DNA of 36,983 bases from Candidatus Polarisedimenticolia bacterium (GTDB lineage Bacteria; Acidobacteriota; Polarisedimenticolia; Gp22-AA2; AA152). Numbering within the stretch: position 1 is the stretch's first letter; each line of letters opens with the position of its first letter. The stretch is taken from contig DASYRE010000047.1 in assembly GCA_036004685.1 (NCBI GenBank), forward strand, positions 1 through 36,983. Reading direction: 5' to 3'. Shown here in pieces: positions 18,925 to 26,745 of the stretch. Both the position numbers and the translations under genes were made by a program. The notes under the pieces were generated by a model. That model was not told where the DNA came from. It worked only from the letters and a program-made list of their open reading frames with translations, and did no database searches.

Positions 18925-19374
18925 TCAGGTTTTCGACGATCCGGCGTTGCTTTCGGCGGCGGGGCCGGGCGCCGCGAGCCGTTTTCGGATCCCGTCGAGC
19001 ACGCCGTTCACGAACAGACCCGATTCTTCCCCACCGAAGCGCTTGGCCAGCTCGATCGCCTCATCGATGACGACGATCGGCGGCGTCTCCTTCTCGTAGA
19101 GGAGCTCGTAGACGGCCAGGCGCAGAACGCTTCGATCGACGGCGGCGATCCGGGGAAGCCTCCAGTGGACGAGACCTTCGCGAAGCCGCGCGTCGATCTC
19201 GGTGAGATGGTCCGTCGTCCCTTGGACGAGACTCTCCGCGAAACGGCGCGAATCGGCGGGAACCCTCTTTCCCTCCCAGAACGTGGAAGTCGCCTCTTCG
19301 ATCTCCGACCCGCCCATATCGATCTGAAAGAGAATCTGGAGCGCGAATTCCCGGCCGCGCCTTCTTTCCCCCAT
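18925..19374 (-). CDS. nusB: Transcription antitermination factor NusB
   Basis: This 149-residue protein is the all-helical RNA-binding partner of S10 in rRNA antitermination. The start RRRGREFALQILFQID carries the Arg-rich RNA-contact helix; RIAAVDRSVLRLAVYELLY and VVIDEAIELAKRFGGEESGLFVNGVLDGI are family signatures. Length is typical. Start ATG 19374 lies 3 nt after the ribH stop; ribH-nusB is a widely conserved pair, so both calls support each other. The last 15 residues are low-complexity. Confidence 0.95.
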   Translation of the reverse strand: MGERRRGREFALQILFQIDMGGSEIEEATSTFWEGKRVPADSRRFAESLVQGTTDHLTEIDARLREGLVHWRLPRIAAVDRSVLRLAVYELLYEKETPPIVVIDEAIELAKRFGGEESGLFVNGVLDGIRKRLAAPGPAAESNAGSSKT

Positions 19375-19377
19375 GCG

Positions 19378-19917
19378 CTATCTCCGCGCGGCGGAACGGC
19401 CGGGAGCCGGCGCGGGCCGGCCCCCGATCCCCGCTTCAAGATTTCGATAAAGAGTGGCCATGCGGAGCGCCGCCCGGGCGGCTTCCCATCCCTTGTTCAT
19501 TCGCCCCTTTGCCGATCGATCCCGCGCCTGCGCCTCGTTTTCCACCGTGAGCACGCCGAAGGCCACGGGAACGCCGGTCCGCCGTGAAATCTCGGAGAGG
19601 CCGGCGCAGACTTCGCGCGCGAGGAGCTCGAAGTGCAGCGTGTCGCCCCGCAGGATCATCCCCAGGCAGATCAAGGCGTCGAGCGCTCGATCGGGGCGCT
19701 CCAGCAGCTTCGCGGCCGCCTGCGAGATCTCGAAGGCCCCGGGGACGCGAAAGATCGAGATCGCCTCGCGGCTCACGCCGTGGACCGCCAGACACTCCAG
19801 GGCCCCTTCCAGAAGCCTCTCCGCCGTCTCGGAGTGATAATCGCTCACCACGACGCCGAACCGGAATCGCGAGGCGCCGGGAATCCTGCCGCTCGACTCG
19901 GACCTGGATCGCGACAC
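19378..19917 (-). CDS. ribH: 6,7-dimethyl-8-ribityllumazine synthase
   Basis: This 179-residue enzyme makes the riboflavin precursor lumazine from the ribitylamino-uracil and the four-carbon phosphate. Conserved pieces are FGVVVSDYHSE, FRVPGAFEI (substrate loop), ICLGMILRGDTLHFELLAREV, VPVAFGVLTVENEAQARDR and the closing NKGWEAARAAL. In most lumazine synthases the catalytic His lies in a GDTxHFE motif; here GDTLHFE is intact. Start is GTG 19917 next to a GGAGGAGG tract; about 15 N-terminal residues precede the fold. First gene of ribH-nusB. Confidence 0.95.
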   Translation of the reverse strand: MSRSRSESSGRIPGASRFRFGVVVSDYHSETAERLLEGALECLAVHGVSREAISIFRVPGAFEISQAAAKLLERPDRALDALICLGMILRGDTLHFELLAREVCAGLSEISRRTGVPVAFGVLTVENEAQARDRSAKGRMNKGWEAARAALRMATLYRNLEAGIGGRPAPAPGRSAARR

Positions 19918-19968
19918 CCTCCTCCTCCTGGGGCGCGGCGTCTGGTGCTTCTTCGAGCCGCGCGGGCG

Positions 19969-19998
19969 ATCTTATGCCGAAGCTTCGTATGAGGTCAA
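19969..19998 (-). promoter_or_regulatory. Sigma-70 promoter of ribH-nusB
   Basis: On the minus strand, -35 TTGACC (19993-19998) and -10 TAAGAT (19969-19974) are 18 bp apart. The -35 overlaps the stop of the preceding membrane-protein gene. The leader of about 45 nt is too short for an FMN riboswitch. Confidence 0.55.
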
Positions 19999-20714
19999 AG
20001 ACCGCGGGAAACCGGGAAGAGCGCCGATCGCAGCAGCGCGCTCCAGGTCGGGGCGAGCATCGCCTTCAACGCCAGATCCAGGATCAGTCCCGCGCCCGCG
20101 GCGGCGATCCAGAGGCGCCGGTCCTCCCAGCGAAAAGGAATTCCGAGCCACCGCTTCAGGGCGGGGCCCGCCAGGACCACCCCCAGGATGACGAAGGACA
20201 CGACGCGCAGCATCGCCCAGGGAGGCCAGCCGAAGAGCGCCACCTTCGAGGGCGTCTCGGCGAGGCTCATGAGGCTCCCCACGTAGAAGCTCATGTAGTT
20301 CATGAGCACCGCCCCGAGAATCAGCGAAGCCAGGCTGGCGGTGGCCAGCGACAAGGCAATGAAGACGGCAGCGTGCAGCAGGTGTTGCGGGATGAACCGC
20401 GACGGCGCGCTCTCGGTCCCCGACCCGGTGCGCACCCAACGGAGCATCTCGTCCCGATAGGCCCGGCCGTGCAGCACGGAGGCGGCGCCCGACTCGGGAG
20501 CGTAGAGCGCCAGAACCTCCACGCTCACGGCGATCAGCAGCGCCCAGAGCAGCATCCGGAGGATCGCCCGGGAGATTCTCCGCTCCCGCAGATCCCGGAC
20601 CATGAGCGGATAGGCGGGAATCACCTGCAGGATCGGCAGGAGCCAGGGCAATCCCGAGACGTACCCGAGAAAGGTGAGGATGGGGGTGGCCGCCAGCAGG
20701 AGCAGCCAGGGCAC
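19995..20714 (-). CDS. Integral membrane protein of unknown function downstream of PfkB-family kinase
   Basis: This 239-residue protein has about six hydrophobic segments (near residues 1-35, 50-70, 110-145, 165-190, 195-215). Between segments are charged loops such as RDLRERRISRAILR. I do not recognise the family. The GTG start at 20714 shares one base with the kinase stop (TAGTG), so it is translationally coupled to the mtnP-kinase pair and may serve the same salvage pathway, for example as a carrier; that is inference. The open frame continues upstream only as a shadow of the kinase gene. Confidence 0.7.
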   Translation of the reverse strand: MPWLLLLAATPILTFLGYVSGLPWLLPILQVIPAYPLMVRDLRERRISRAILRMLLWALLIAVSVEVLALYAPESGAASVLHGRAYRDEMLRWVRTGSGTESAPSRFIPQHLLHAAVFIALSLATASLASLILGAVLMNYMSFYVGSLMSLAETPSKVALFGWPPWAMLRVVSFVILGVVLAGPALKRWLGIPFRWEDRRLWIAAAGAGLILDLALKAMLAPTWSALLRSALFPVSRGL

Positions 20715-21625
20715 TACACGAGCTCCTCGAACTCGGTCATCCGGCTGAATTCCTTCTGCCTCGTCCGGATCTCCTCCGGGCGCAGCGTCCGGAAGCGTCT
20801 CAGGCTGAAGTCCTCGACGCAGAACGAGGCCATGACGCTTCCGGCGATCAGGGCCTGCCGGACGCCGGCCTCGTTCAGGGTCCCGATCCGGGCGAGGTGG
20901 CCGACGAAGCCCCCGGCGAAGGAGTCGCCCGCTCCGGTGGGGTCGACCGGATCCAGGAGCGGATAGGCCGGGACGGCAAAGTGGGAGTGGTTGCCGTACA
21001 TCGCCGCGCCGTACTCTCCCCGCTTCACGATGAGGGAGGAGGGACCCATTCCCAGGATCTTCCGGGCGGCGCGGACGATATTGGGATCGCCCGCGATCTG
21101 TCGCGCCTCCTCGTCGTTGACCAGGAGGATGTCGATCTCCTTGAGCATCTCCCGCAGCTCCCGCGGCTTTCCCGAAATCCAGAAGTTCATCGTGTCGCAC
21201 GCCACCAGGCGCGGCCGCTTCATCTGCCGGAGCACCGAGGTCTGGAGCTCGGGGTCGATGTTCGCGAGGAACAGGAATTCGACCTTTCGGAGACGCTCCG
21301 GGAGCGCCGGGCGGAAGTGCTCGAAGACGTTCAGATCGGTGGAAAGGGTGGTCCGCTGGTTCAGGTCCTCGCCGTAGACGCCGCTCCAGCGGAACGTCTT
21401 CCCCGGCACGCGCGACAGCGCGGTCGTGTCGACGCCGCGCGCCCGGAAGATCTCGGCGTGCTCCGGATTGAAGTCCTCCCCCACGACGGCGAGAAGGTGC
21501 ACGGGCGCGAAGAAGGAGGCCGCCACCGAGAAGTAGCTGGCCGATCCCCCCAGCACGCCGTCGGCGCGGCCCGCCGGGGTCTGGACCGTGTCGAACGCCA
21601 CCGAGCCGACCACCAGGATCGCCAC
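20714..21625 (-). CDS. PfkB-family sugar/nucleoside kinase
   Basis: This 303-residue protein has a ribokinase fold. The N-terminus ILVVGSVAFDTVQTP and GGSASYFSVAASFF form the substrate side. Near the C-terminus, DPTGAGDSFAGGFVGHLA holds the anion hole and catalytic Asp (GAGD). LLVNDEEARQIAG is the second family signature. The substrate cannot be read from sequence; being one base downstream of mtnP points to a nucleoside or ribose-type compound from methylthioadenosine salvage. Start is GTG 21625. Adjacent pfkB and mtnP genes suggest a shared pathway. Confidence 0.88.
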   Translation of the reverse strand: MAILVVGSVAFDTVQTPAGRADGVLGGSASYFSVAASFFAPVHLLAVVGEDFNPEHAEIFRARGVDTTALSRVPGKTFRWSGVYGEDLNQRTTLSTDLNVFEHFRPALPERLRKVEFLFLANIDPELQTSVLRQMKRPRLVACDTMNFWISGKPRELREMLKEIDILLVNDEEARQIAGDPNIVRAARKILGMGPSSLIVKRGEYGAAMYGNHSHFAVPAYPLLDPVDPTGAGDSFAGGFVGHLARIGTLNEAGVRQALIAGSVMASFCVEDFSLRRFRTLRPEEIRTRQKEFSRMTEFEELV

Positions 21626-21626
21626 G

Positions 21627-22502
21627 TCAGGACTTCCCCCCGCCGAGGTAGCGCCCCACCAGGAGATCGAGCCGGCGCCGGGTCTCCGGCGGAATCGCCC
21701 CCGGCGCGGTGAGCAGGGCGTTCTTCAAGGCCGTGGCGCAGGGACAGGCGCGCTCGCCCGGAAGCTTCGGCAGCACCGCGGTGATGATGCGCGCCGCCGT
21801 GTCGGCGTTTTGCTGCAGGCGGGCGACGACCTCGGCCACCGTCACCGCCTCCTCCTCGACGCGCCAGCAGTCGTAATCGGTCGCCATGGCGAGCGTCGCG
21901 TAACAGATCTCCGCCTCGCGCGCCAGCTTTGCCTCCTGGAGATTCGTCATGCCGATGACCGCGGCGCCCCAGGAGCGGTAGAGACGCGACTCGGCCCGGG
22001 TCGAGAAGGCCGGCCCCTCCATGCAGAGATAGGTTCCCTCCGGATGCACGCGCGCTCCCGTGCCCTCTGCGGTCTCCCGGAGGAGGCGCGAGAGGACGCC
22101 GCAGACGGGGTCGGCGAAAGCCACATGGGCGACCAGCCCTTCCCCGAAGAAGGTGGAGATCCGGCCGCGCGTCCGGTCGATGAACTGATCGGGAATCACG
22201 ATGTCGAGGGGGACGATTTCCTCCTTGAGGCTGCCGACGGCGGAGACCGAGATGATCCTCTCGACGCCCAGGGCCTTGAATCCGTAAAGGTTGGCGCGGA
22301 AGTTGATCTCGGAGGGGAGGATTCGATGCCCCTGGCCGTGGCGCGCCAGGAACGCCACGCGCACGCCGGCGAGGCGGCCTACCCGGTAGGCATCGGAGGG
22401 CGGCCCGAAAGGTGTCTCGATCGGGACGCTCTCCGTCCCGGTGAATTCCGGCATCTGATAAAGGCCGCTGCCGCCGATGACGCCCACCTGGGCCTGGGAC
22501 AT
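21627..22502 (-). CDS. mtnP: S-methyl-5'-thioadenosine phosphorylase
   Basis: This 291-residue enzyme splits methylthioadenosine with phosphate into adenine and methylthioribose-1-phosphate. Family marks are VGVIGGSGLYQMP, FLARHGQGHRILPSEINFRAN (phosphate and substrate sites), VAHVAFADPVC, CMEGPAFSTRAES and MATDYDCW. The DYDCW aspartates are the adenine-binding pair that distinguish MTA phosphorylase from purine nucleoside phosphorylase acting on 6-oxopurines. A CPC motif (ACPCATAL) near residue 255 is also typical. Start ATG 22502 has GGAG upstream. First gene of the mtnP-kinase-membrane protein unit. Confidence 0.94.
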   Translation of the reverse strand: MSQAQVGVIGGSGLYQMPEFTGTESVPIETPFGPPSDAYRVGRLAGVRVAFLARHGQGHRILPSEINFRANLYGFKALGVERIISVSAVGSLKEEIVPLDIVIPDQFIDRTRGRISTFFGEGLVAHVAFADPVCGVLSRLLRETAEGTGARVHPEGTYLCMEGPAFSTRAESRLYRSWGAAVIGMTNLQEAKLAREAEICYATLAMATDYDCWRVEEEAVTVAEVVARLQQNADTAARIITAVLPKLPGERACPCATALKNALLTAPGAIPPETRRRLDLLVGRYLGGGKS

Positions 22503-22535
22503 GCAAGTTCTCCGAGGGTGGTCCTGCGGGAAAGG

Positions 22536-22565
22536 AAGTTAGGGGCGCAGCGCTTCGAGACGCAA
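22536..22565 (-). promoter_or_regulatory. Possible sigma-70 promoter of mtnP
   Basis: On the minus strand, -35 TTGCGT (22560-22565) and -10 TAACTT (22536-22541) have an 18-bp spacer in the short gap after the patatin gene. Confidence 0.38.
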
Positions 22566-22567
22566 CA

Positions 22568-23413
22568 CTAGCATCCAGAGCCTGAAAGGGTCAACCGGGA
22601 GAGGATGGCGTCGGTGACGCTCTCCTCTCCGGCCCGCACCAGATCGGCCGCCTGTCCCTGCCGGAAGAAGATCGTTCCGGCGCCCGACACGTCCGGAGTC
22701 AACCGCACCAAGGACTCCCCGTGCCGTCCGTGCAGCGCCGCCCAGCGGTTCCTTCCCCGCTCCCGGAAGCCGCGGATCACCTGGAGGTCCACGGCCAGCA
22801 CGGTGCGCGCGCGGAAGGGGCTCTCGAAGGCCCTTTCGACCGGAACGGCGTGGCTGAAGCCGCCGTCGGAGAGGCGGTAGATCCTCCCCTCCGCCTCAAC
22901 TTTCACCAGAGGAAAGAGCATCGGGATGCTGATTCCGCCGAGCACGACGCGGTCTGCCCTGACGGGGCCCGGCATGCCCGTGGCGGTGAAGACCTCGACG
23001 CCTCGGGGGAGGTCCATCGCCAGCAGGCCGAGACGCCGCACGCCGAAATGAAGCCGTCCCAGATCCATCGTCTCGAGACGGGCGAGCTCCTCCAGCAGCG
23101 TCTCGACCCGGCGGCGCGCCTGCAGCGACAGCGCCCCCCAGCGGCGCAACGCGACCCCGAGGCTGAAAAGAGCAGGGGTCGTCAGCCGCGACATCTTGTC
23201 GGCGATCTCGTCCAAATCGAGGCCGAGCCCGGCGTGGAAGGCGGCGACCAGCCCTCCGATGCTGGAGCCGATGATCGAATCGATCGGCAGAGAGGCTTTC
23301 CGGAGCGCCTTGAGGACCCCGACGTGCGCCAGGCCGCGGAAGGCGCCGGCGCCCAGGACCACGCAGAGGCCCCGTTCGGGCGCAGCCTCCTCCCGGGGCT
23401 CGGGAGGAGTCAA
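22568..23413 (-). CDS. Patatin-like phospholipase / serine hydrolase
   Basis: This protein of about 281 residues has the patatin lipid-hydrolase fold, close to the RssA/NTE type. The oxyanion motif appears as LGAGAFRGLAHVGVLKAL, the nucleophile elbow as IIGSSIGGLVAAFHAG (GSSIG, the GxSxG serine) and the catalytic Asp as LSDGGFSHAVP (DGG). The substrate is probably a phospholipid or lysophospholipid at the inner membrane; no signal peptide is seen. TTG 23413 overlaps the preceding stop (TTGA), so it depends on translation of the 125-residue gene. The longer frame to 23857 is non-homologous shadow. Confidence 0.85.
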   Translation of the reverse strand: MTPPEPREEAAPERGLCVVLGAGAFRGLAHVGVLKALRKASLPIDSIIGSSIGGLVAAFHAGLGLDLDEIADKMSRLTTPALFSLGVALRRWGALSLQARRRVETLLEELARLETMDLGRLHFGVRRLGLLAMDLPRGVEVFTATGMPGPVRADRVVLGGISIPMLFPLVKVEAEGRIYRLSDGGFSHAVPVERAFESPFRARTVLAVDLQVIRGFRERGRNRWAALHGRHGESLVRLTPDVSGAGTIFFRQGQAADLVRAGEESVTDAILSRLTLSGSGC

Positions 23414-23787
23414 TCCCGATCCGGGCGCGTCGCGGTGAAGGTGAGAAGGCCGCCCGCCTTCCCGGGACGGTACTCCGCCCGGACGCCCGGCGGGGCCCCG
23501 CGCGCCAGGGGGGAGAGGGTGGGCTTCGGGGGGCCAGCGCGAATGACGCGAAGGGCCACTCGCACCTCGCCGCCGCGGCTGCGCAGGAGGAGCCAGGCGC
23601 GCACCGGCTGGCGGGCGCGGACCAGGCGGGCGACCGCCCCCTGGATCCGCCTGGCGATGAAACGGGAGGCGGAAGCGGGGAGATGGCACATCGTCAGGTA
23701 GGAGCGTGCCGCTTCGGTGACCAGAGGCCCCAGACTCGAATCGAGCGGCAGGGCGAGCCGGACGGAGCCGTCGGCGAGCTTGATCAT
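23410..23787 (-). CDS. Small protein of unknown function, co-transcribed with patatin-like hydrolase
   Basis: This 125-residue protein starts at ATG 23787 (MIKLADGSVRLALPLDSS), about 45 nt downstream of a near-consensus promoter. A helix around residues 35-55 (ASRFIARRIQGAVARLVRARQ) followed by strand-like repeats (RAWLLLRSRGGEVRVALRVI) faintly recalls the RsbW-type histidine-kinase-like ATPase fold, but the N, G1 and G2 motifs are not visible. The tail is Pro/Gly rich. I do not assign a function. Its 4-bp overlap with the patatin gene suggests a regulatory or partner role. Confidence 0.62.
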   Translation of the reverse strand: MIKLADGSVRLALPLDSSLGPLVTEAARSYLTMCHLPASASRFIARRIQGAVARLVRARQPVRAWLLLRSRGGEVRVALRVIRAGPPKPTLSPLARGAPPGVRAEYRPGKAGGLLTFTATRPDRD

Positions 23788-23840
23788 GGAAGAGGCCGAC
23801 TCCTCGGAGGATCGATTTCGAGTTGCAGGCGGCGTGGCGC

Positions 23841-23870
23841 ATCTTATCCAAGCCCAATTCCCGCTGTCAA
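23841..23870 (-). promoter_or_regulatory. Strong sigma-70 promoter of the small-protein/patatin operon
   Basis: On the minus strand, -35 TTGACA (23865-23870, perfect) and -10 TAAGAT (23841-23846) are separated by 18 bp. It is back-to-back with the diguanylate cyclase promoter at 23999-24027. Confidence 0.62.
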
Positions 23871-23998
23871 CGCCGCTTTCCGGCCTCCTGGGGGCCCTGT
23901 GCACACTGGCGGCGTCGATCCGGCCCTGGAGAAGTTTGAGCGCGGAGGATCCCGAGTGCAAATTCTGGACACGGGCGCCCGCTTCGGCCCGGCCGCTC

Positions 23999-24027
23999 TT
24001 GCCGCCGTCCGCCAGGGTCCCTATATT
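23999..24027 (+). promoter_or_regulatory. Sigma-70 promoter of the diguanylate cyclase gene
   Basis: -35 TTGCCG (23999-24004) and -10 TATATT (24022-24027) have a 17-bp spacer, with the ATG about 32 bp further on. Confidence 0.52.
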
Positions 24028-24058
24028 TCATCCCGCAGCGCAGTCAGGAGATTGCCGA

Positions 24059-25861
24059 ATGACGGAGAAACGGAAGTCCGAAAGAGGCGCGTTCGTCGCC
24101 TATGCCGTCATTCTGGGGCTCGGCGGCCTGCTCCTTGCGGTGATCGAAATCGCCGCCGATCCTTCGGCGATCCGAGCCAATTTGCTTCCGGTGGGGCTCT
24201 TCGCGCTGCTCATCGGCCTGGCCTGGCGGTTCCCGTTCACGATCCTGCCGCGGGCGCGCATGTCGATGGACTACGTCTTTCTCATCGCCTCGATCGCCGT
24301 CTTGCCGCGCCCGCTTCCCTTCGTGGCCGCCGGCGGGGCGGTGCTCCTCGGGATCGTCGTGCGCCGCGGCGAGGCGCCCGGCACCCGGCCGGGCTTCGCG
24401 CTGACGAGCTTCAACGCCGGCATGCTGTTCATCACGCTCGCGGCGGGCCACATCACCTGCTCCCACCTCGGGAGCCTCTGGGACTTCTCGGCGCTCACGT
24501 GGAAGAACACGCTGGCCGTGGTGCTGGTCTTCCTGGTCCTCAACGGCGTCAACCTCATCCTCCTGGCCGCGGCGATGCGCGAGCGCGGGGGCGACGCTCT
24601 CGAATTCACGCGCCACCACCTTCTGTACATCTCGCCCCTCGAGATCTTCACGATTCCGCTGGTCCTGGCGCTGATTTCGCTTTACGTGAAGTCGGGGCTC
24701 TCCGCGTTCCTGTGCCTGGCCGCGTCGCTGCTGCTCGTGAGTTGGCTCTTCCATCGCCTGAACCGCGTCGAGGGGGGACTGCGAGAATCCAACGAGAGCC
24801 TCGAGGAGCGCACCGCCGAGCTGGCGGCGCTCAACAACATCGGACGCGAAGTCACGGCCAGCCTCGACCCGGTGATGGTCTGCACGGTGGTGAGCCGGTA
24901 CTGCCGGCAGGTCTTTCCGGGCGGCGTCTTCTTCATCGCCATGGCCGACCCCGAGAAGCGCGAGGTCAGCGCCCGCTACATCCACCGGGGCGAGGAGCTG
25001 CGCTCCGAGGAGCGGCTTCCCGTCGGGCCCGGCTTCGTGGACTGGACCCTGAAGACCTGCCGGCCCCTGCTGATCCGTGACATCAACGAAGAAGGGCGCA
25101 CGCTTCCCTTCCCGCCGGTGGTCCACGATCAGGCGATCCGCTCCATCCTCCTGGTCCCGCTCGTCGTCGAGCAGAAGGGCACCGGCATCATGGGCGTCGT
25201 CGACTCGGAGCCCGGCCGGTACGACATCAGCCGGCTCTCGGTCTTCACCACGATCGCGCAGCAGGCGGCGGTGGCGATCGAGAACGCGCGGCACTACCAG
25301 CTCGCCACCGTGGATCAGCTGACCGGGCTCTACCTGCGGCATCACTTCCTGCAGCGCCTCGCGGACGAGCGGGCCCGCGCGCAGCGCTACCGCAGCCCCT
25401 TCGCGGTCCTGATGCTGGATCTCGACACCTTCAAGGAAGTGAACGACCGGCACGGGCACACCATCGGCGACCGCTTCCTGAAGATGTCGGCGGACGCCAT
25501 CCGGCAGAGCCTGCGCGCCTCGGACATCGCCTGCCGGTGGGGAGGGGACGAGTTCTGCGTGCTGCTCCCCCAGACGCACGTCGAGGCCGCCCAGGCCACG
25601 GCCGAGAGGATCCGCGCCGGAATCGCCGGCCTCTCCTCCGCCATCTCGGGCGCCCGGGCCACGGCGAGCATCGGAATCAGCACTTATCCGACCGATTTCG
25701 ACGGGGGTCTCGAGGATCTCGTGAGGCGGGCGGATCAGGCCCTGTACCGCGCCAAGCGGGAAGGCCGCGATCGGGTGGCCGTCTTCTCGCTCCAGGGCGG
25801 GGCCCCCGGCGGCGCGACGGGCGGCGCGGCGCCGGTGCCGGTCACTCTGCGATCTGAATGA
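24059..25861 (+). CDS. Membrane-anchored diguanylate cyclase with GAF sensor
   Basis: This 600-residue protein makes cyclic di-GMP. Residues about 12-245 form six to eight membrane segments. A short coiled coil (NESLEERTAELAALN, about 250-270) leads to a GAF domain (about 275-415; FPGGVFFIAMADPEKREV to AAVAIENARHYQ). The GGDEF domain (about 420-575) has the active-site motif RWGGDEFCVLL intact. The inhibitory I-site RxxD is present as RASD five residues upstream, so product inhibition is likely. The C-terminus is a Gly/Ala/Pro tail. ATG 24059 follows AGGAG eight bases away; upstream in-frame starts precede the promoter. Its 3' end overlaps the convergent FHA gene by 20 bp. Confidence 0.93.
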   Translation: MTEKRKSERGAFVAYAVILGLGGLLLAVIEIAADPSAIRANLLPVGLFALLIGLAWRFPFTILPRARMSMDYVFLIASIAVLPRPLPFVAAGGAVLLGIVVRRGEAPGTRPGFALTSFNAGMLFITLAAGHITCSHLGSLWDFSALTWKNTLAVVLVFLVLNGVNLILLAAAMRERGGDALEFTRHHLLYISPLEIFTIPLVLALISLYVKSGLSAFLCLAASLLLVSWLFHRLNRVEGGLRESNESLEERTAELAALNNIGREVTASLDPVMVCTVVSRYCRQVFPGGVFFIAMADPEKREVSARYIHRGEELRSEERLPVGPGFVDWTLKTCRPLLIRDINEEGRTLPFPPVVHDQAIRSILLVPLVVEQKGTGIMGVVDSEPGRYDISRLSVFTTIAQQAAVAIENARHYQLATVDQLTGLYLRHHFLQRLADERARAQRYRSPFAVLMLDLDTFKEVNDRHGHTIGDRFLKMSADAIRQSLRASDIACRWGGDEFCVLLPQTHVEAAQATAERIRAGIAGLSSAISGARATASIGISTYPTDFDGGLEDLVRRADQALYRAKREGRDRVAVFSLQGGAPGGATGGAAPVPVTLRSE

Positions 25862-26393
25862 CCGCCTCCAGCACGCTGGAGCCGATCTTGATCTTGTCGC
25901 CGTTGTTGAGCTTCGAGTAGGCGATGAGGCGGCCGTTCAGATAGGTCCCGTTCGTGCTGGCGAGATCCTTCACGACGATGTGATGGGAGCCGAAGACTTC
26001 GAACGCCGCGTGCTTCCGCGAGACGAGCGGGTCGCCGAGCAGGATGTCTCCCTCCTCCCTTCCGACGGTCACGCGGCTCCGGTTCACCGCGAACACCTTG
26101 CCCGCCTCGACGCCTTCCAGAACCCGCAGGGAGAACTGCAGCTCCTCCGGAACCTGCCATTCCGCCCCCGGGACTCCGCCCACCGTGAACCCCGGGATGG
26201 TCGGCGGAGAGGAGGGCTTCTCGACCGCCATCGCCGGCGCCGGCTTCGCGCCCGGCGTCTCGACGTCGCCGCCCGGCGCCGGGATGACGTACTCCCCCTC
26301 GCAAAGCGGGCAGCGGTAGTGCCGCCGACCTTCTCCTCTCGGATTGGTCAACGCATCCATCTTGGTCTTGCAGGCGGGACAAATGATGTCCAT
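25842..26393 (-). CDS. Zinc-ribbon FHA-domain protein
   Basis: This 183-residue protein starts with two Cys pairs (CPAC at 5-8, CPLC near 28-31), a zinc ribbon. A Pro/Ala linker with no secondary structure (about 38-80) leads to an FHA phospho-threonine-binding domain (about 85-180): VTVGREEGDILLGDPLVSRKHAAFEV (GR and SRKH motifs) and DLASTNGTYLNGRLI. FHA proteins read Ser/Thr-kinase signals; no kinase gene is in the window. It is the last gene of the acyl-CoA operon, following the 110-residue gene by about 9 bp. Confidence 0.9.
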   Translation of the reverse strand: MDIICPACKTKMDALTNPRGEGRRHYRCPLCEGEYVIPAPGGDVETPGAKPAPAMAVEKPSSPPTIPGFTVGGVPGAEWQVPEELQFSLRVLEGVEAGKVFAVNRSRVTVGREEGDILLGDPLVSRKHAAFEVFGSHHIVVKDLASTNGTYLNGRLIAYSKLNNGDKIKIGSSVLEAVIQIAE

Positions 26394-26402
26394 GTTCCGT
26401 CC

Positions 26403-26735
26403 TCAGGAGGGATCGCCCAGCCCCAGATAATCCAGAAGCTCCCGGCCGGTCCTCGCCTCGAAGCGCTCCACCAGGGAGGGAATCTCGCCCGAGGGCATGT
26501 CGAGCAGTATCTTCTCCACGCGCAGCAGAGGGAAGAAGACGAGCGTCGGCGTGATCGCCGGTGCCGAGGAATCGGCCGCCTGCCGCAGCCAGTCGTCGAA
26601 CGCCTGCAGGTCGAGTCCGAGGACCGAGACGCCGGTTCCGTCCAAGGAGCGCAACACGCCCCAGAAGCGCTCCTTCGGCTCCTTCAGATACAGGATGACC
26701 GGAGCGCCCGGACGAAATCGATCGACCCTGAGCAT
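26403..26735 (-). CDS. Unknown 110-residue protein in the acyl-CoA operon
   Basis: The family is not recognised. The first half is strand-rich (FRPGAPVILYLKEPKERFWGVLRSLDGTGVSVLGLDLQAF), like a small beta-barrel or PilZ/Sm-type fold; the second half ends in an acidic helix (IPSLVERFEARTGRELLDYLGLG). No membrane segment, signal or cysteines. It sits between scoB (10 nt) and the FHA gene (about 9 nt), all on the minus strand, so it is probably real and co-translated. A role beside the FHA protein is possible. Confidence 0.72.
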   Translation of the reverse strand: MLRVDRFRPGAPVILYLKEPKERFWGVLRSLDGTGVSVLGLDLQAFDDWLRQAADSSAPAITPTLVFFPLLRVEKILLDMPSGEIPSLVERFEARTGRELLDYLGLGDPS

Positions 26736-26745
26736 CGGCTCCCCT

